From the NCBI GenBank assembly GCA_029202525.1, contig CP119325.1, positions 5,306,001 to 5,370,000 of the forward strand: 64,000 nt of DNA, in the 5' to 3' direction. Every line of letters begins with the position of its first letter. The stretch's first letter is position 1. This document shows positions 54,794 to 62,906 of the stretch, one piece after another. Origin of the DNA: Candidatus Pseudomonas phytovorans (GTDB lineage: Bacteria > Pseudomonadota > Gammaproteobacteria > Pseudomonadales > Pseudomonadaceae). Made by a program: the position numbers and the translations under genes. The notes under the pieces were generated by a model. The model had not been told where the DNA came from. It saw only the letters and a list, made by a program, of their open reading frames with translations, and ran no database searches.

Positions 54794-54961
54794 ATGTCCC
54801 CGTTTCTGTCCCTGTTCGTGCCGGTGTTCCTGTTCCTGATGCTGCTGACCATCGGTTTCAGCATGCGCGAGCGCAATATCGGTGTGCTGATGATGTGGAT
54901 CGGCACCTTGGGCATCTTTGGCCTTACCTGCTGGAAGATCCTTGAGAAACTGCCGACATAA
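54794..54961 (+). CDS. Small hydrophobic membrane protein
   Basis: A 55-residue peptide, ATG 54794 with AAAAGGA about ten bases upstream. Two membrane helices: SPFLSLFVPVFLFLMLLTIGF and IGVLMMWIGTLGIFGLTCWKIL, with MRERN between. I do not recognise a family. It lies 38 bases before the MscS gene on the same strand, so it may be cotranscribed with the channel. Confidence 0.65.
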   Translation: MSPFLSLFVPVFLFLMLLTIGFSMRERNIGVLMMWIGTLGIFGLTCWKILEKLPT

Positions 54962-54999
54962 ACCTCTACACTCGGTCAATCGTTTGACCTGAGGTAGAT

Positions 55000-57159
55000 T
55001 TGCCAGTGCCTGCCCTCCTGCGTTACCTGTTCCTGCTGCTGTTGCTATTCATCACACCAGTGCAGGCTGCGGGCCTGCCCAGCCTGCTGGGCGGCAGTGC
55101 GCCCGCGCAACCGGAGGCCACCGAGCCGCTGGGCAAGTCGCTGGACGAAGTGATCAAGAACCTGGAAAACGACCAGCAGCGGGCCAAGCTGCTGGCCGAC
55201 CTTAAAAAGCTGCGCGACGCCACCCGGCAATCGCAGCCCAGCGTGGAACAGGGTGTGCTCGGCCTGATCGGCGGCGCCCTGCATGACTTCGAAAAACAGT
55301 TCAGCGGCGATGCCAGCCCGTTCCACCGCTGGGCGGCGGAAATCGAACAAGCCCAGGCTGAACTCACCGAACTGATGGTGCCGGTGCACCAGTGGCCGGC
55401 GATCCTGTTCGGCTTTGCCGCCGTGATTGCCGTGTGGAGCGTGCTGGCCTATGCCTTCAACTGGGTCGGCCACCGCATACGCCTGCGCTTTGGCCTGAGC
55501 GAAGAACTGCCCCAGCACCCGCGTACCTGGGACCTGGTCCGCTTTGCCCTGCGCAAGCTCGGCCCGTGGCTGGTGGCGCTGGTGTTCACCGTGTACCTGA
55601 GCTTTGTGCTGCCGCCGTCGCTGGGTAAATCGTTGGCCATGGTGCTGGCCTACGCCCTGGTGGTCGGCACCTGCTTCTCGGCCATCTGCGTGATCGCCTT
55701 CTCGCTGCTCGACGGCCCGCACCGCCACCGTGCCCTGCATATCCTTAGGCACCAGGCATTCCGCCCGCTGTGGCTGATCGGCAGCTTCGCAGCGTTTGGC
55801 GAGGCCATGAGCGATCCGCGCATGCTGGTCGCACTGGGGACCCACCTGGCCCACGCCCTCGCGACCCTGGCCAACGTCATCGCCGCGTTGTGCACCGGGC
55901 TGTTCATCCTGCGCTTTCGCCGCCCGATCGCCCACCTGATCCGCAACCAGCCACTGGCGCGGCGCCTGACACGGCGAACCCTCAGCGACACCATCGAAAT
56001 TCTCGGCAGCTTCTGGTTCATCCCGGCGCTGATCCTGGTGGTCATCTCGCTGTTCGCCACCTTCGTCTCGGCCGGCGACACCAGCACCGCCCTGCGCCAG
56101 TCACTGATGTGCACGGTGCTGGTAGTGGTGTGCATGGTGCTCAACGGCCTGGTGCGCCGGCACGCGGCCAACCCCAAACGCGCCAGCAAGCGCCAGGCGG
56201 TGTATGCCGAACGCCTGCGCAACTTTGGCTACCTGCTGGTGCATCTGTTCATCTGGCTGGTGTTCATCGAGCTGGGCCTGCGGGTATGGGGGCTGTCGAT
56301 GATCAGCTTCGCCGAGGGCGACGGCCACGAAGTGAGCCTGCGCCTGCTGGGGCTGGCCGGCACGCTGATCGTTGCCTGGCTGGTGTGGATCCTGGCCGAC
56401 ACCGCCGTGCACCACGCGCTGGTGCGTTCGCGCCGGGGCCTGGCCAACGCCCGCGCACAAACCATGATGCCGTTGATCCGCAACGTGCTGTTTGTGGTCA
56501 TCTTCATCATTGCGGTGATTGTCGCGCTGGCCAACATGGGCATGAACGTCACCCCGCTGCTGGCCGGTGCCGGTGTGATCGGCCTGGCCATCGGTTTTGG
56601 CGCGCAATCGCTGGTGGCCGACCTGATCACCGGGTTGTTCATCATCATCGAAGATTCGCTGGCCATCGACGACTACGTGGATGTCGGCGGGCACCTTGGT
56701 ACGGTCGAGGGCCTGACCATCCGTACCGTACGCCTGCGGGACATCGATGGCATCGTGCACACCATCCCGTTCAGCGAGATCAAGAGCATCAAGAACTACT
56801 CGCGGGAGTTCGGCTACGCCATCTTCCGGGTGGCGATCCCGCACAACATGAACATCGACAACGCCATCTCGCTGGTTCGCGAAGTGGGCCAGAAGCTGCG
56901 CAACGACCCGCTGATGCGCCGCAATATCTGGTCGCCGCTGGAGTTGCAGGGGGTCGAGAGCTTCGAGTCGGGCTCGGCGATCTTGCGGGCACGGTTCAAG
57001 ACTGCGCCGATCAAACAGTGGGAAGTGTCGCGGGCCTTCAACCTGGCCTTGAAGCGGCAAATGGATGAGGCCGGGCTGGACCTGGCAACGCCGCGGTTGT
57101 CGGTGCAGGTGGTGACTGCCGGCGGTGGGGCAATGGCGGAAACCGGTTCTTCCAGTTAG
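55000..57159 (+). CDS. Large MscS-family mechanosensitive channel
   Basis: Inner-membrane channel of 719 residues. Signal-like start, a periplasmic helical region (about 30-130), about eight extra membrane helices (130-510), then the MscS core. The pore helix and adjoining region read NVTPLLAGAGVIGLAIGFGAQSLVADLITG (trimmed), followed by the beta domain (DYVDVGGHLGTVEGLTIRTVRLRD) and the alpha/beta domain (FRVAIPHNMNIDNAISLVREV). Such long MscS relatives (YbdG/MscM-like) respond to osmotic downshock. The start is TTG 55000 with GAGG five bases in front; GTG 55006 is an alternative. Confidence 0.92.
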   Translation: MPVPALLRYLFLLLLLFITPVQAAGLPSLLGGSAPAQPEATEPLGKSLDEVIKNLENDQQRAKLLADLKKLRDATRQSQPSVEQGVLGLIGGALHDFEKQFSGDASPFHRWAAEIEQAQAELTELMVPVHQWPAILFGFAAVIAVWSVLAYAFNWVGHRIRLRFGLSEELPQHPRTWDLVRFALRKLGPWLVALVFTVYLSFVLPPSLGKSLAMVLAYALVVGTCFSAICVIAFSLLDGPHRHRALHILRHQAFRPLWLIGSFAAFGEAMSDPRMLVALGTHLAHALATLANVIAALCTGLFILRFRRPIAHLIRNQPLARRLTRRTLSDTIEILGSFWFIPALILVVISLFATFVSAGDTSTALRQSLMCTVLVVVCMVLNGLVRRHAANPKRASKRQAVYAERLRNFGYLLVHLFIWLVFIELGLRVWGLSMISFAEGDGHEVSLRLLGLAGTLIVAWLVWILADTAVHHALVRSRRGLANARAQTMMPLIRNVLFVVIFIIAVIVALANMGMNVTPLLAGAGVIGLAIGFGAQSLVADLITGLFIIIEDSLAIDDYVDVGGHLGTVEGLTIRTVRLRDIDGIVHTIPFSEIKSIKNYSREFGYAIFRVAIPHNMNIDNAISLVREVGQKLRNDPLMRRNIWSPLELQGVESFESGSAILRARFKTAPIKQWEVSRAFNLALKRQMDEAGLDLATPRLSVQVVTAGGGAMAETGSSS

Positions 57160-57161
57160 GA

Positions 57162-57251
57162 CCTCTTCGCGGGCTTGCCCGCTCCCACAGGATCATCACA
57201 GTGTTCAAGGCCTGTGCAGTACCTGTGGGAGCGGGCAAGCCCGCGAAGAGG
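57162..57251. repeat. REP inverted pair between MscS and GntR genes
   Basis: 30-bp perfect arms at 57162-57191 and 57222-57251, between the convergent 3' ends of the channel and regulator genes. Confidence 0.94.
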
Positions 57252-57259
57252 CCAACACC

Positions 57260-57973
57260 TCATCCCGCCTGGGCACGAATGCGGATTGCATCATGCCGCC
57301 AGTATTCCAAGTCGCAGTCAATCAGATGGCCATGTTGGTCGCTATTGACCCGAGTAATGTGCAACCCCGGGCTGCCCACCGACACCTTCAACGCCCCCGC
57401 CGCCTCAACCGGCAACGCCGTAGGCAAGATCTCGAAGCACACCTGCCCATACCGGATGCCATAAACCCGCTCATAAATTTCGGTCAGCGACTGCGCCAGG
57501 TCCTGTTCGAGAATACCCGGAAAGTACCGAGGGTTGAGGTAGTGCTCGGCATACAGCACAGCCCGCCCGTCAATCCGTCGTAACCGGCAGATCAGCACCA
57601 CACTGGACAACGCAGGTAACTGCAGGCGCGCACAGATGGCCGCCGAGGCCGGCTGCAGCCGTGCCGACAACAGCTCGGTGCTGGCCACACGCCCCTGGTC
57701 GCGCACCATGGCATGAAAGTGACTGCGCTCGATCAGGTCGTAGGTCAGTCGCTCGAGCGCGACGAACCAGCCGCGCCGCTCTTCGCGATAGATCAAGCCT
57801 TGGGCCTCCAGCTGCGCCAGCGCCTCGCGCAGGGTGATGCGCGTGGTGTCGAACACCTCACTAAGCTTGCGTTCGGCCGGCAGCTTGCCGCCCGGCGCCA
57901 GCAGGCCGTGCTCGATCTGCTCCTGCAGGGCATGGCAGATGGCTGTTACCGCACGCGGTGGCATCGGCTGCAT
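57260..57973 (-). CDS. GntR-family regulator with UTRA domain (HutC/PhnF type)
   Basis: Transcriptional regulator of 237 residues: N-terminal winged helix (about 8-75; LPAERKLSEVFDTTRITLREALAQLEAQGLI, trimmed) and C-terminal UTRA ligand domain (about 95-235; LPALSSVVLICRLRRIDGRAVLYAEHYLNP). It is divergent from a seven-gene ABC uptake operon, 294 bases away, and most likely represses it until its ligand is present. A perfect palindrome CTGGACTAGTCCAG lies just upstream of its own start, implying autoregulation. PhnR of the Salmonella 2-aminoethylphosphonate system has the same domain type and context. Confidence 0.9.
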   Translation of the reverse strand: MQPMPPRAVTAICHALQEQIEHGLLAPGGKLPAERKLSEVFDTTRITLREALAQLEAQGLIYREERRGWFVALERLTYDLIERSHFHAMVRDQGRVASTELLSARLQPASAAICARLQLPALSSVVLICRLRRIDGRAVLYAEHYLNPRYFPGILEQDLAQSLTEIYERVYGIRYGQVCFEILPTALPVEAAGALKVSVGSPGLHITRVNSDQHGHLIDCDLEYWRHDAIRIRAQAG

Positions 57974-57987
57974 CAAAGGTTACCTAT

Positions 57988-58001
57988 CTGGACTAGTCCA
58001 G
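57988..58001. promoter_or_regulatory. Candidate GntR operator 1
   Basis: Perfect 14-bp palindrome CTGGACTAGTCCAG, 14 bases upstream of the regulator's start codon. The central form fits operators of HutC/PhnF-type GntR proteins (GT-N-TA-N-AC-like with central TA). Inference from position and symmetry. Confidence 0.6.
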
Positions 58002-58188
58002 CCCCATGACAGGGCTTATGGAGAATAGTGCAAGCCTAGGCAGGGCTGATGAACATCCGGTGACAAGACGCGGTCTGGCGCTGGCAAAGCCAGCAAAACC
58101 GGGGTTGGCATGTAGTCTACGCTGTAGGTTCGGGCTTGCGCCTACATCAAATTGTCACGCAAGCGGCCTACCTTGGCTCAAGGTTTGC

Positions 58189-58200
58189 TGACCTAGACCA
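58189..58200. promoter_or_regulatory. Candidate GntR operator 2
   Basis: TGACCTAGACCA matches operator 1 (TGGACTAGTCCA) at 9 of 12 positions and lies 68 bases before the binding-protein gene, in the right place to control the operon promoter. Confidence 0.45.
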
Positions 58201-58267
58201 AAGGTTCCAGGCAACGGCTTCACACATAACAACGATCGGTAAAAGGCACCCACCCAAGGAGCTACGG

Positions 58268-59326
58268 ATGAAAAAGTTGTTCATGGCGTCACTGCTCGGT
58301 TCGGCCATCGCGTTCTGTACTTCGGCCATGGCCGCGGACCTCAAGGCCCTGGAAGATGCCGCCCGCAAGGAAGGCACCGTCAACAGCGTGGGCATGCCCG
58401 ATGCCTGGGCCAACTGGAAAGGCACCTGGGAAGACCTGGCCAGCAAGTACGGCCTCAAGCACAGCGACACCGACATGAGCTCGGCCCAGGAAATCGCCAA
58501 GTTCGAAGCCGAGAAGGACAACGCCAGCGCCGACATCGGTGACGTGGGCGCCGCCTTCGGCCCGATTGCGGTGACCAAGGGCGTGAGCCAGCCGTACAAG
58601 CCAAGCACCTGGGACCAGGTACCGACGTGGGCCAAGGACAAGGACGGCCACTGGGCGCTGGCCTATACCGGCACCATTGCCTTTATCATCAACAAGGATC
58701 TGGTCAAGGAAGGCGAACGCCCTACCTCCTGGCATGACCTGGAAAAAGGCAAGTACAAGGTCGCCATCGGCGATGTCGGCACCGCTGCCCAGGCGGCCAA
58801 CGGTGTGCTGGCTGCAGCGATTGCCTACAAGGGCGACGAGAGCAACATCGAGCCGGGCCTGCAGCTGTTCACCAAGCTGGCCCAGCAGAAGCGCCTGTCG
58901 CTGGCCAACCCGACCATTCAGACCATCGAAAAGGGTGAGGTGGAAGTGGGCGTGGTGTGGGACTTCAACGGCCTGAGCTACCGTGAGCAGATCGACCCCA
59001 AGCGTTTTGAAGTGCTGATCCCATCGGATGGCTCGGTGATTTCCGGCTATACCACTGTGATCAACAAGTACGCCAAGCATCCCAACGCGGCCAAGTTGAC
59101 CCGTGAGTACATCTTCAGCGACGCCGGGCAGATCAACCTGGCCAAGGGGCATGCCCGGCCGATCCGGGCTGAGCACTTGACGCTTCCTGAAGACGTGAAG
59201 GCCAAGCTACTGCCCAATGATCAGTACAAGAACGTGAAGCCGATCAATGATGCAGATGCCTGGGAGAAAACCTCGAAGGAACTGCCGCGGAAGTGGCAGG
59301 AGCAGGTGATCATCGAGATGGAGTAA
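58268..59326 (+). CDS. ABC transporter periplasmic substrate-binding protein (family 1/PotD-FbpA fold)
   Basis: First gene of the operon, 352 residues with a signal peptide (MKKLFMASLLGSAIAFCTSA, cleavage after AMA) and a strong AAGGAGCTACGG ribosome site. The mature protein starts ADLKALEDAARKEGTVNSVGMPDAWANW (trimmed), a type-II periplasmic binding fold as in iron, spermidine and aminoethylphosphonate (PhnS) binders; WALAYTGTIAFIINKDL and GEVEVGVVWDFNGLSY line the cleft. Ligand not predictable from sequence alone; the neighbouring phosphohydrolases suggest a phosphorus compound. A REP pair follows before the next gene. Confidence 0.88.
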   Translation: MKKLFMASLLGSAIAFCTSAMAADLKALEDAARKEGTVNSVGMPDAWANWKGTWEDLASKYGLKHSDTDMSSAQEIAKFEAEKDNASADIGDVGAAFGPIAVTKGVSQPYKPSTWDQVPTWAKDKDGHWALAYTGTIAFIINKDLVKEGERPTSWHDLEKGKYKVAIGDVGTAAQAANGVLAAAIAYKGDESNIEPGLQLFTKLAQQKRLSLANPTIQTIEKGEVEVGVVWDFNGLSYREQIDPKRFEVLIPSDGSVISGYTTVINKYAKHPNAAKLTREYIFSDAGQINLAKGHARPIRAEHLTLPEDVKAKLLPNDQYKNVKPINDADAWEKTSKELPRKWQEQVIIEME

Positions 59327-59337
59327 GGCAGGGCCAT

Positions 59338-59462
59338 CCCGGGGCTGCTGCGCAGCCCATCGCGACGCAAGGCCGCTCCCACAGGGCCAGCGTCGCCCCA
59401 GAGGTTTTCGCTGTTCCTGTGGGAGCGGCCTTGTGTCGCGAAAGGAGGGCGAAGCCCTCCCC
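59338..59462. repeat. REP inverted pair (two-layer form) inside the ABC operon
   Basis: Arms 59360-59385 and 59416-59441 (TCGCGACGCAAGGCCGCTCC core, two mismatches), outer layer GGGGCTGCTGCGCAGCCC and GGAGGGCGAAGCCCTCC. It separates the abundant binding protein from the rest of the operon, a typical place for differential mRNA stability. Confidence 0.9.
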
Positions 59463-59483
59463 GGTTCCTTTGCGGAGTATTGA

Positions 59484-60290
59484 ATGAGCCACAACGTCAT
59501 CCTGGTCCTGCTAGACGGCCTGAACTACCAGGTCGCCCACCACGCAATGGGCCACCTGCACGCCTACGTCGAGGCCGACCGCGCCGCGCTGTACCGCGTG
59601 GAATGCGAGCTGCCGTCGCTGTCACGGCCGCTGTACGAATGTATCCTCACCGGCGTGCCGCCGATCGACAGCGGTATCGTGCACAACAACGTCAACCGCC
59701 TGTCCAACCAGCGCAGCGTGTTCCACTACGCCCGCGAGGCCAACCTGGGCACCGCAGCAGCGGCCTATCACTGGATGAGCGAGCTGTACAACCGCTCACC
59801 CTTCGACCCGCAGCGCGACCGCCACACCCACGCGCCGAAGCTGCCGATCCAGCACGGGCTGTTCTACTGGGACGACCGTTACCCCGACTCGCACCTGCTG
59901 GCCGATGGTGAATACCTGCGCCGCCGCCACGCCCCAAACTTTCTGCTGGTGCACCCGATGAGCATCGACGATGTCGGCCACCGCCACGGCCTGGACAGCA
60001 GCCAGTACCGCAACGCCGCGCGCAGTGTCGACATCTTGCTGGCCGACTACCTGCCGCGTTGGCTCGAAGAGGGCTATCAGGTACTGGTCACCGCCGACCA
60101 CGGCATGAACAATGACCGCTCGCACAACGGCCTGCTGGCCGAAGAGCGCGAAGTGCCGCTGTTCGTCTTTGGCGAGGCCTTCAGCCTGGACCCCGCCGCC
60201 AAGCCGCTGCAGACCGAGCTGTGCGGCACCATTTGCGAACTGCTGGGCGCAGCCCACGACAAAACGGTGTGCCGGGAGTTGCTCAAGTGA
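59484..60290 (+). CDS. Alkaline-phosphatase-superfamily phosphohydrolase (PhnA/NPP-like)
   Basis: Cytoplasmic protein of 268 residues, no signal peptide. Metal-site residues of the superfamily are in order: D11 (VLLDGLN), nucleophile S45 or S47 (CELPSLSRPLYECILTG), D162-xxx-H166 (MSIDDVGHRH), D205-H206 (TADHGMNND) and H214 (SHNG). The segment PSLSRPLYECILTGVPP resembles the nucleophile loop of phosphonoacetate hydrolase (PSFTNPNN.SIVTG.PP), with serine for threonine, and nucleotide pyrophosphatase/phosphodiesterases. It is shorter than PhnA (about 400 residues). Substrate: a phosphonate or phosphodiester brought in by the neighbouring ABC transporter is my inference. The stop overlaps the permease start (GTGA). 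Confidence 0.85.
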   Translation: MSHNVILVLLDGLNYQVAHHAMGHLHAYVEADRAALYRVECELPSLSRPLYECILTGVPPIDSGIVHNNVNRLSNQRSVFHYAREANLGTAAAAYHWMSELYNRSPFDPQRDRHTHAPKLPIQHGLFYWDDRYPDSHLLADGEYLRRRHAPNFLLVHPMSIDDVGHRHGLDSSQYRNAARSVDILLADYLPRWLEEGYQVLVTADHGMNNDRSHNGLLAEEREVPLFVFGEAFSLDPAAKPLQTELCGTICELLGAAHDKTVCRELLK

Positions 60291-61117
60291 ACCGTGGCCG
60301 CTACCTGGCCCTGCTCTGCCTGCTGCCGTTTGCCGTGTTCTTCGTCATCTTCCAGATCGCCCCGCTGGCCTGGGTAGCAATCAACAGCGTGCAATCCGAA
60401 GCCGGCTGGGGCATCGAAAATTTCAGCAAGGTCTTCAGCTCGAAGTTCTACCTGCAGGCGCTGCAACGCAGCCTGGAGATCAGCTTCTGGTCGAGCCTGT
60501 TCGGCATCATCATCGCCACCCTCGGTGCCTATTCACTGCGCCAGGTCGATTCAAGGCTGCGCGACTTCGTCAGCGCCTTTGCCAACATGACCAGCAACTT
60601 TGCCGGGGTGCCGCTGGCCTTCGCCTTCATCATCCTGCTCGGTTTCAACGGCGCGCTGACCCTGCTGCTCAAGCAGATCGGCCTGCTGGAAGACTTCAGC
60701 ATCTACTCCAAGAGCGGGCTGATCCTGGTGTACACCTACTTTCAGATCCCACTGGGTGTGTTGCTGCTCTACCCCGCCTTCGACGCCCTGCGTGAAGACT
60801 GGCGCGAGTCGGCCGCACTGCTGGGCGCCAGCCACTGGCAATTCTGGCGGCACATCGGCCTGCCGGTGCTGACTCCGGCCCTGCTCGGCACCTTCGTCAT
60901 CCTGCTGGCCAACGCCCTCGGTGCCTATGCCACCGTGTACGCATTGACCACCGGCAACTTCAACGTACTGCCGATCCGCATCGCTGGCCTGGTGGCCGGC
61001 GACATCAGCCTCGATCCCAACCTGGCCAGCGCCCTGGCGATGGTGCTGGTGGGGCTGATGACGCTGGTCACGGTGGTGCACCAATGGCTACTGAAACGGA
61101 GCTACCATGCGCGCTGA
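60287..61117 (+). CDS. ABC transporter permease 1
   Basis: Inner-membrane permease of 276 residues of the PotB/PhnU class. GTG 60287 overlaps the hydrolase stop by four bases. About six helices, starting RYLALLCLLPFAVFFVIFQIAPLAWV; the ATPase-contact EAA loop is DWRESAALLGASHWQFWRHIGLPVLTP. The N-terminal NSVQSEAGWGIENFSKVF is a periplasmic loop. Overlaps the next permease by 11 bases. Confidence 0.92.
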   Translation: MNRGRYLALLCLLPFAVFFVIFQIAPLAWVAINSVQSEAGWGIENFSKVFSSKFYLQALQRSLEISFWSSLFGIIIATLGAYSLRQVDSRLRDFVSAFANMTSNFAGVPLAFAFIILLGFNGALTLLLKQIGLLEDFSIYSKSGLILVYTYFQIPLGVLLLYPAFDALREDWRESAALLGASHWQFWRHIGLPVLTPALLGTFVILLANALGAYATVYALTTGNFNVLPIRIAGLVAGDISLDPNLASALAMVLVGLMTLVTVVHQWLLKRSYHAR

Positions 61118-61901
61118 CACCCGTTCCGGCGGCTGGTACCACCGCGCCGTGGTCTACCTGCTGTTCCTGATCCTGCTGCTGCCACTGGCCGGCACCCTGC
61201 TGTATTCGCTGGCTACCAGCTGGTCGGCAAGCCTGCTACCCAGCGGCCTGACCCTGAAATGGTACGTGGCATTGTGGAGCGAGCCGCGCTTCCTGGCGGC
61301 CTTCGGCCAATCACTGCTGGTGTGCATGGGTGCACTGTTGCTGTCGGTGGTGCTGATCCTGCCGCTGCTGTTCGTGGTGCACTACCACTTCCCGAGGCTC
61401 GATGCGCTGATGAACATCCTGATCCTGCTGCCGTTCGCGGTGCCGCCGGTGGTGTCGTCGGTGGGGCTGCTGCAGTTGTATGGCAGCGGGCCGATGGCCA
61501 TGGTCGGCACCCCGTGGATCCTGATTGGCTGCTACTTCACCGTCGCCCTGCCGTTCATGTACCGGGCCATTACCAACAACCTGCAGGCCATCAACCTGCG
61601 CGACCTGATGGACGCCGCCCAACTGCTCGGCGCCAGCACCTGGCAGGCGGCACTGCTGGTGGTGCTGCCGAACCTGCGCAAGGGCCTGATGGTGGCGTTG
61701 CTGCTGTCGTTTTCGTTCCTGTTCGGCGAATTCGTGTTCGCCAACCTGCTGGTCGGCACCCGCTACGAGACCCTGCAGGTCTACCTGAACAACATGCGCA
61801 ACAGCAGCGGCCACTTCAACAGCGCACTGGTGATCTCGTACTTCGCTTTCGTGCTGGTACTGACCTGGGTCGCCAACCGCCTGAACAAGGACAAGACCTG
61901 A
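61107..61901 (+). CDS. ABC transporter permease 2
   Basis: Inner-membrane permease of 264 residues of the PotC/PhnV class, about six helices (VVYLLFLILLLPLAGTLLYSL first). EAA loop: LRDLMDAAQLLGASTWQAAL and LPNL. It pairs with permease 1 as a heterodimer. One base separates its stop from the ATPase start. Confidence 0.92.
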   Translation: MRADTRSGGWYHRAVVYLLFLILLLPLAGTLLYSLATSWSASLLPSGLTLKWYVALWSEPRFLAAFGQSLLVCMGALLLSVVLILPLLFVVHYHFPRLDALMNILILLPFAVPPVVSSVGLLQLYGSGPMAMVGTPWILIGCYFTVALPFMYRAITNNLQAINLRDLMDAAQLLGASTWQAALLVVLPNLRKGLMVALLLSFSFLFGEFVFANLLVGTRYETLQVYLNNMRNSSGHFNSALVISYFAFVLVLTWVANRLNKDKT

Positions 61902-61902
61902 C

Positions 61903-62892
61903 ATGAGCTTCGTCAGCGTACAGAAACTGCAAAAAAGCTACGCCGGCAGCCCGGTGTTCGAGAACATCGACTGCCATATCGAACGCGGCGAGTTCGTTAC
62001 CCTGCTAGGCCCGTCCGGTTGCGGCAAGTCCACCCTGCTGCGCTGCATCGCCGGGCTGACCCCGGTGGACAGCGGGCAGATCCTGCTCGACGGCCAGGAC
62101 ATTGTGCCGGTCAGCCCGCAAAAGCGTGGCATTGGCATGGTGTTCCAGAGCTATGCGCTGTTCCCCAACATGACCGTGGAGCAGAACGTGGCGTTTGGCC
62201 TGCGCATGCAGAAGGTCAAGGCCGACGAGAGCCAGGTGCGGGTGCGTGAGGTGCTGGAGCTGGTAGAGCTGGGCAGCTTCGCCGGGCGCTACCCGCACCA
62301 GTTATCTGGCGGCCAGTGCCAGCGCGTGGCCTTGGCCCGCTCGCTGGTTACCCGCCCACGCCTGCTGCTGCTCGACGAGCCGCTGTCAGCCCTGGATGCG
62401 CGTATTCGCAAACACCTGCGCGAGCAGATTCGGGCGATCCAGCGTGAGCTGGGGCTGACCACCATTTTTGTCACCCACGATCAGGAAGAAGCGTTGACCA
62501 TGTCAGACCGCATCTTCCTGATGAACCAGGGCAAGATCGTGCAGAGCGGCGATGCCGAAACCCTCTATACAGCGCCTGTGGACCTGTTTGCCGCCGGCTT
62601 TATCGGCAACTACAACCTGCTGGACGCCGACAGCGCCAGCCGCCTGCTGCAACGCCCGGTCACCAGCCGCCTGGCGATCCGCCCTGAGTCGATCACCTTG
62701 GGCGCCAATGGCGAACTGGACGCAGAAGTACGCAGCCACAGCCTGCTGGGCAATGTGATTCGCTACCGCGTAAACGTGCGCGAGGTGGAGTTGGTGGTCG
62801 ACGTGCTCAACCGCTCACCGGCCGACCTGCACGCGGACGGGAAACGGGTAAGCTTGTCCATCGACCCCACGGCGCTGCGGGAAGTGGCTTAA
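61903..62892 (+). CDS. ABC transporter ATP-binding protein
   Basis: Cytoplasmic ATPase of 329 residues: Walker A GPSGCGKST (about 39-47), Q-loop FQSYALFPNMTV, signature LSGGQCQRVALARSL, Walker B LLLLDEPLSALD, and H-switch FVTHDQEEAL. A C-terminal TOBE-like domain (about 245-329) includes RLAIRPESITLG. Same subfamily as PotA/FbpC/PhnT importers. Followed after 14 bases by the HAD phosphatase gene. Confidence 0.95.
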   Translation: MSFVSVQKLQKSYAGSPVFENIDCHIERGEFVTLLGPSGCGKSTLLRCIAGLTPVDSGQILLDGQDIVPVSPQKRGIGMVFQSYALFPNMTVEQNVAFGLRMQKVKADESQVRVREVLELVELGSFAGRYPHQLSGGQCQRVALARSLVTRPRLLLLDEPLSALDARIRKHLREQIRAIQRELGLTTIFVTHDQEEALTMSDRIFLMNQGKIVQSGDAETLYTAPVDLFAAGFIGNYNLLDADSASRLLQRPVTSRLAIRPESITLGANGELDAEVRSHSLLGNVIRYRVNVREVELVVDVLNRSPADLHADGKRVSLSIDPTALREVA

Positions 62893-62906
62893 GGAGATTC
62901 AACACG

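Noticed and set aside
58268..62892. Calling the ABC cluster phnSTUV (2-aminoethylphosphonate)
   Set aside because: The layout is similar, but phnW and phnX are missing and the binding protein could equally bind iron, polyamine or another compound, so the gene symbols would be unsupported.
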